Source: Planctomonas deserti (GTDB lineage: Bacteria > Actinomycetota > Actinomycetes > Actinomycetales > Microbacteriaceae). From it: a DNA stretch of 64,000 nt. Made by a program: the position numbers and the translations under genes. The notes under the pieces are model-generated. The model was not told where the DNA came from. It saw only the letters and a list, made by a program, of their open reading frames with translations, and made no database searches. Shown in pieces: positions 62,346-64,000 of this stretch. Within the stretch, counting starts at the first letter, position 1. Every line of letters begins with the position of its first letter. The stretch is taken from contig NZ_QANL01000001.1 in NCBI RefSeq assembly GCF_003067705.1, positions 62,001 to 126,000 of the forward strand. Direction: 5' to 3'.

Positions 62346-63710
62346 GTGACTGCGTACGTCTCGGCCCTCGACCTCTTCTCCGTCGGCATCGGGCCATCGA
62401 GTTCGCACACCGTCGGCCCGATGCGGGCCGCACGCGACTTCGCCGCGGAGTGCGTCGCTACCCCTCAGGGCGCGACGATCCGGCGCGTCACCTGCCGCCT
62501 GTTCGGCTCCCTCGGGGCGACCGGCCTCGGCCACGGCACGCCGGACGCCGTGCTCGCGGGCCTGGCCGGGATGTCGCCGGAGACCTGCGACCCCGCGGCG
62601 GTCCGCGGCCTGTGGCCGGGGCGCGGCGAGCGCGAGCTGCTGCTCGCCGGCGTGCTGCCGGTTCGCGTCTCCGGGGGCGACCTCACCTTCGAGCCGTTCG
62701 TGCGGCTCCCCGGGCACCCGAACGCCCTCACCCTCACCGCGTTCGATGCCGACGGCGCCGTCGTGCTCGAGTGCACCTACTACTCCGTCGGCGGCGGCTT
62801 CATCCTGCGCGACGGCGAGGACGATCACCGCCCGCTGCCCCAGGGCCTGCCGCACGCGTTCGACACGGCGGCCGAGCTCGTCGAGCTGTGCGCCCGGCGG
62901 GACACGACGTTCGCGCAGGTCGCCCTCGAGAACGAGGACGCGATTCGCGACAGGACCAAGACCCTCGCCGGGCTCGACGCCATCTGGTCCGCCATGGCCG
63001 CGTGTGTGTCGGCCGGGCTGTACGCGACGGGATCGCTGCCGGGCGGGCTCGGCGTGCGCCGCCGCGCCGAGCGGATGCGCGAGCGGCTCGAGGCCGTCGA
63101 CGCGGCCCGCGAGCGCGACACGACCCACGAGTGGCTGCAGGCCTTCGCCCTCGCCGTGAACGAGGAGAACGCGTCGGGCGGCCGGGTCGTCACTGCGCCG
63201 ACCAATGGCGCGGCGGGCATCCTTCCGGCCGTCGCCTCCTACTACCTGCGGTTCGTGCCGGGTGCGTCGCCGGACGGCATCCGCGAGTACCTGCTGACGG
63301 CGACCGTCATCGGCTCGCTGTTCAAGGCCAACGCCTCGATCTCCGGCGCCGAGGCCGGCTGCCAGGGCGAGGTGGGGTCCGCCTGCGCCATGGCGGCGGG
63401 CGCCCTCTGCGCGGTGCTCGGCGGCACGCCCGCCCAGGTCGAGAACGCGGCCGAGATCGCCATGGAGCACCACCTCGGGCTCACCTGCGACCCGGTCGGC
63501 GGCCTCGTGCAGATCCCCTGCATCGAGCGCAACGCGATCGCGTCCTCCACGGCGGTGAACGCCGCGCGCATGGCGCTGAACGGCGACGGCGTGCACCTGG
63601 TCTCGCTCGACACGGTGATCGAGACGATGCGCCAGACCGGGCTCGACATGTCCACGAAGTACAAGGAGACCTCGACGGGCGGCCTCGCGGTCAACGTCAT
63701 CGAGTGCTGA
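62346..63710 (+). CDS. sdaA: L-serine ammonia-lyase (iron-sulfur type, single chain)
   Basis: This 454-residue oxygen-sensitive [4Fe-4S] enzyme converts serine to pyruvate and ammonia. [24 protein letters not shown] is the N-terminal signature. The cluster cysteines lie in [15 protein letters not shown] and in [31 protein letters not shown] and [13 protein letters not shown] complete the family pattern. GTG 62346 begins the signature. A 57-bp palindrome follows 31 bp after the stop. Confidence 0.96.
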   Translation: MTAYVSALDLFSVGIGPSSSHTVGPMRAARDFAAECVATPQGATIRRVTCRLFGSLGATGLGHGTPDAVLAGLAGMSPETCDPAAVRGLWPGRGERELLLAGVLPVRVSGGDLTFEPFVRLPGHPNALTLTAFDADGAVVLECTYYSVGGGFILRDGEDDHRPLPQGLPHAFDTAAELVELCARRDTTFAQVALENEDAIRDRTKTLAGLDAIWSAMAACVSAGLYATGSLPGGLGVRRRAERMRERLEAVDAARERDTTHEWLQAFALAVNEENASGGRVVTAPTNGAAGILPAVASYYLRFVPGASPDGIREYLLTATVIGSLFKANASISGAEAGCQGEVGSACAMAAGALCAVLGGTPAQVENAAEIAMEHHLGLTCDPVGGLVQIPCIERNAIASSTAVNAARMALNGDGVHLVSLDTVIETMRQTGLDMSTKYKETSTGGLAVNVIEC

Positions 63711-63741
63711 CCGCCCCCTCCCTCGCTTCCTGCTCACCCCG

Positions 63742-63798
63742 TGAGGTGCCCACTTCGGTCCCTCTTTCGCCGAAACAGGGTCCGAAGTGGGCACCTCA
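63742..63798. repeat. 57-bp palindromic repeat, copy 3
   Basis: Perfect 17-bp arms TGAGGTGCCCACTTCGG and CCGAAGTGGGCACCTCA enclose a 23-nt interior with TTTCGCCGAAA at its centre. It lies between two plus-strand genes and may terminate sdaA. Confidence 0.92.
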
Positions 63799-63859
63799 CG
63801 GATTACCGCACGTGACTCCACCGGGTGCGGTCGAGAGGGATCGCGCCTAGCGTGGCCGC

Positions 63860-64000
63860 ATGAGCGCACGCCTCTCCTCCCCCGTCGTCTCCACGCAGTG
63901 GCTTGCCGACCACCTGGGAGCCGAGCGCATGGTCGTGCTCGACGCGAGCGTGCTTTCCTACGAAACCCCGGCGGGCGGCCGGGCCTGGCTGAGCGGCTAC
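63860..64000 (+). CDS. Sulfurtransferase (rhodanese family), N-terminus
   Basis: The last 47 codons in the window begin MSARLSSPVVSTQWLADHLG and continue with MVVLDASVL, the start of an N-terminal rhodanese domain of thiosulfate/3-mercaptopyruvate sulfurtransferases. The catalytic-Cys domain lies beyond the edge, so activity cannot be judged. ATG 63860 has only a weak purine lead. Confidence 0.8.
   Translation, partial: MSARLSSPVVSTQWLADHLGAERMVVLDASVLSYETPAGGRAWLSGY

Noticed and set aside
1-64000. tRNA, rRNA, prophage or insertion-sequence genes
   Set aside because: No cloverleaf-like sequence ending CCA-type, rRNA segment, integrase or transposase was found on reading through both strands.

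Overview
The window is uniformly GC-rich, densely coded DNA with many GTG starts, 4-nt ATGA/GTGA gene overlaps, a class F sortase, an actinobacterial-type HelD and prpDBC. This points to an actinobacterium, most likely a Microbacteriaceae-like member of the Micrococcales. That placement is inferred from gene content; no rRNA or tRNA gene is visible. Apart from small repeats there is no insertion sequence, prophage or CRISPR array.

Layout. 1-6.2 kb (minus strand): pnp (cut by the window edge), a small conserved-looking ORF, rpsO, then an SDR, an aldo/keto reductase, nnrD and a histidine phosphatase. 6.4-10.5 kb: two small exported acidic proteins (one His/Asp-rich) flanking a 450-bp repeat array, facing a two-component system. 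10.8-25.1 kb: a sulfur/amino-acid block. It has an antiporter, an M20 hydrolase and a MetE-like protein, then a nine-gene run of overlapping genes (thiol-lyase, two CMD/AhpD-like proteins, a luciferase-like monooxygenase, a peptide-type ABC importer), ending with a divergent PatB-type C-S lyase. 25.2-28.4 kb: a DUF4397 surface protein, class F sortase, ECF sigma factor and RskA-like anti-sigma. 28.6-34.1 kb: apt, helD, a phosphodiesterase and a decayed AbiEi/DUF559-like pseudogene. 34.3-41.6 kb: prpDBC (propionate via methylcitrate), rsmI, a protein O-mannosyltransferase and a YeiH-type exporter. 41.8-51.4 kb: an alpha-galactoside locus with an ABC importer, GH36, GH27, Gfo/Idh and a LacI repressor, plus two LacI-type operator sites. 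51.4-53.6 kb: a TasA/CalY-like protein and a SipW-like signal peptidase fused to an ice-binding (DUF3494) domain. 53.8-64 kb: an EEP-family protein, a membrane protein, metY plus a CoA-binding protein, a type III polyketide synthase/methyltransferase/FAD-monooxygenase cassette, a FUSC-type exporter, a YeaQ-type stress protein, sdaA and the start of a sulfurtransferase.

Most notable. (1) The signal peptidase-ice-binding fusion carries an internal SipW-type signal segment, so it looks like a protease joined to its own substrate. (2) Two families of intergenic palindromes (69 and 57 bp) sit at gene 3' ends across the window; the 57-bp family shows compensatory base changes. (3) A 17-bp tandem duplication across the tasA-like start codon creates an overlapping mini-ORF.
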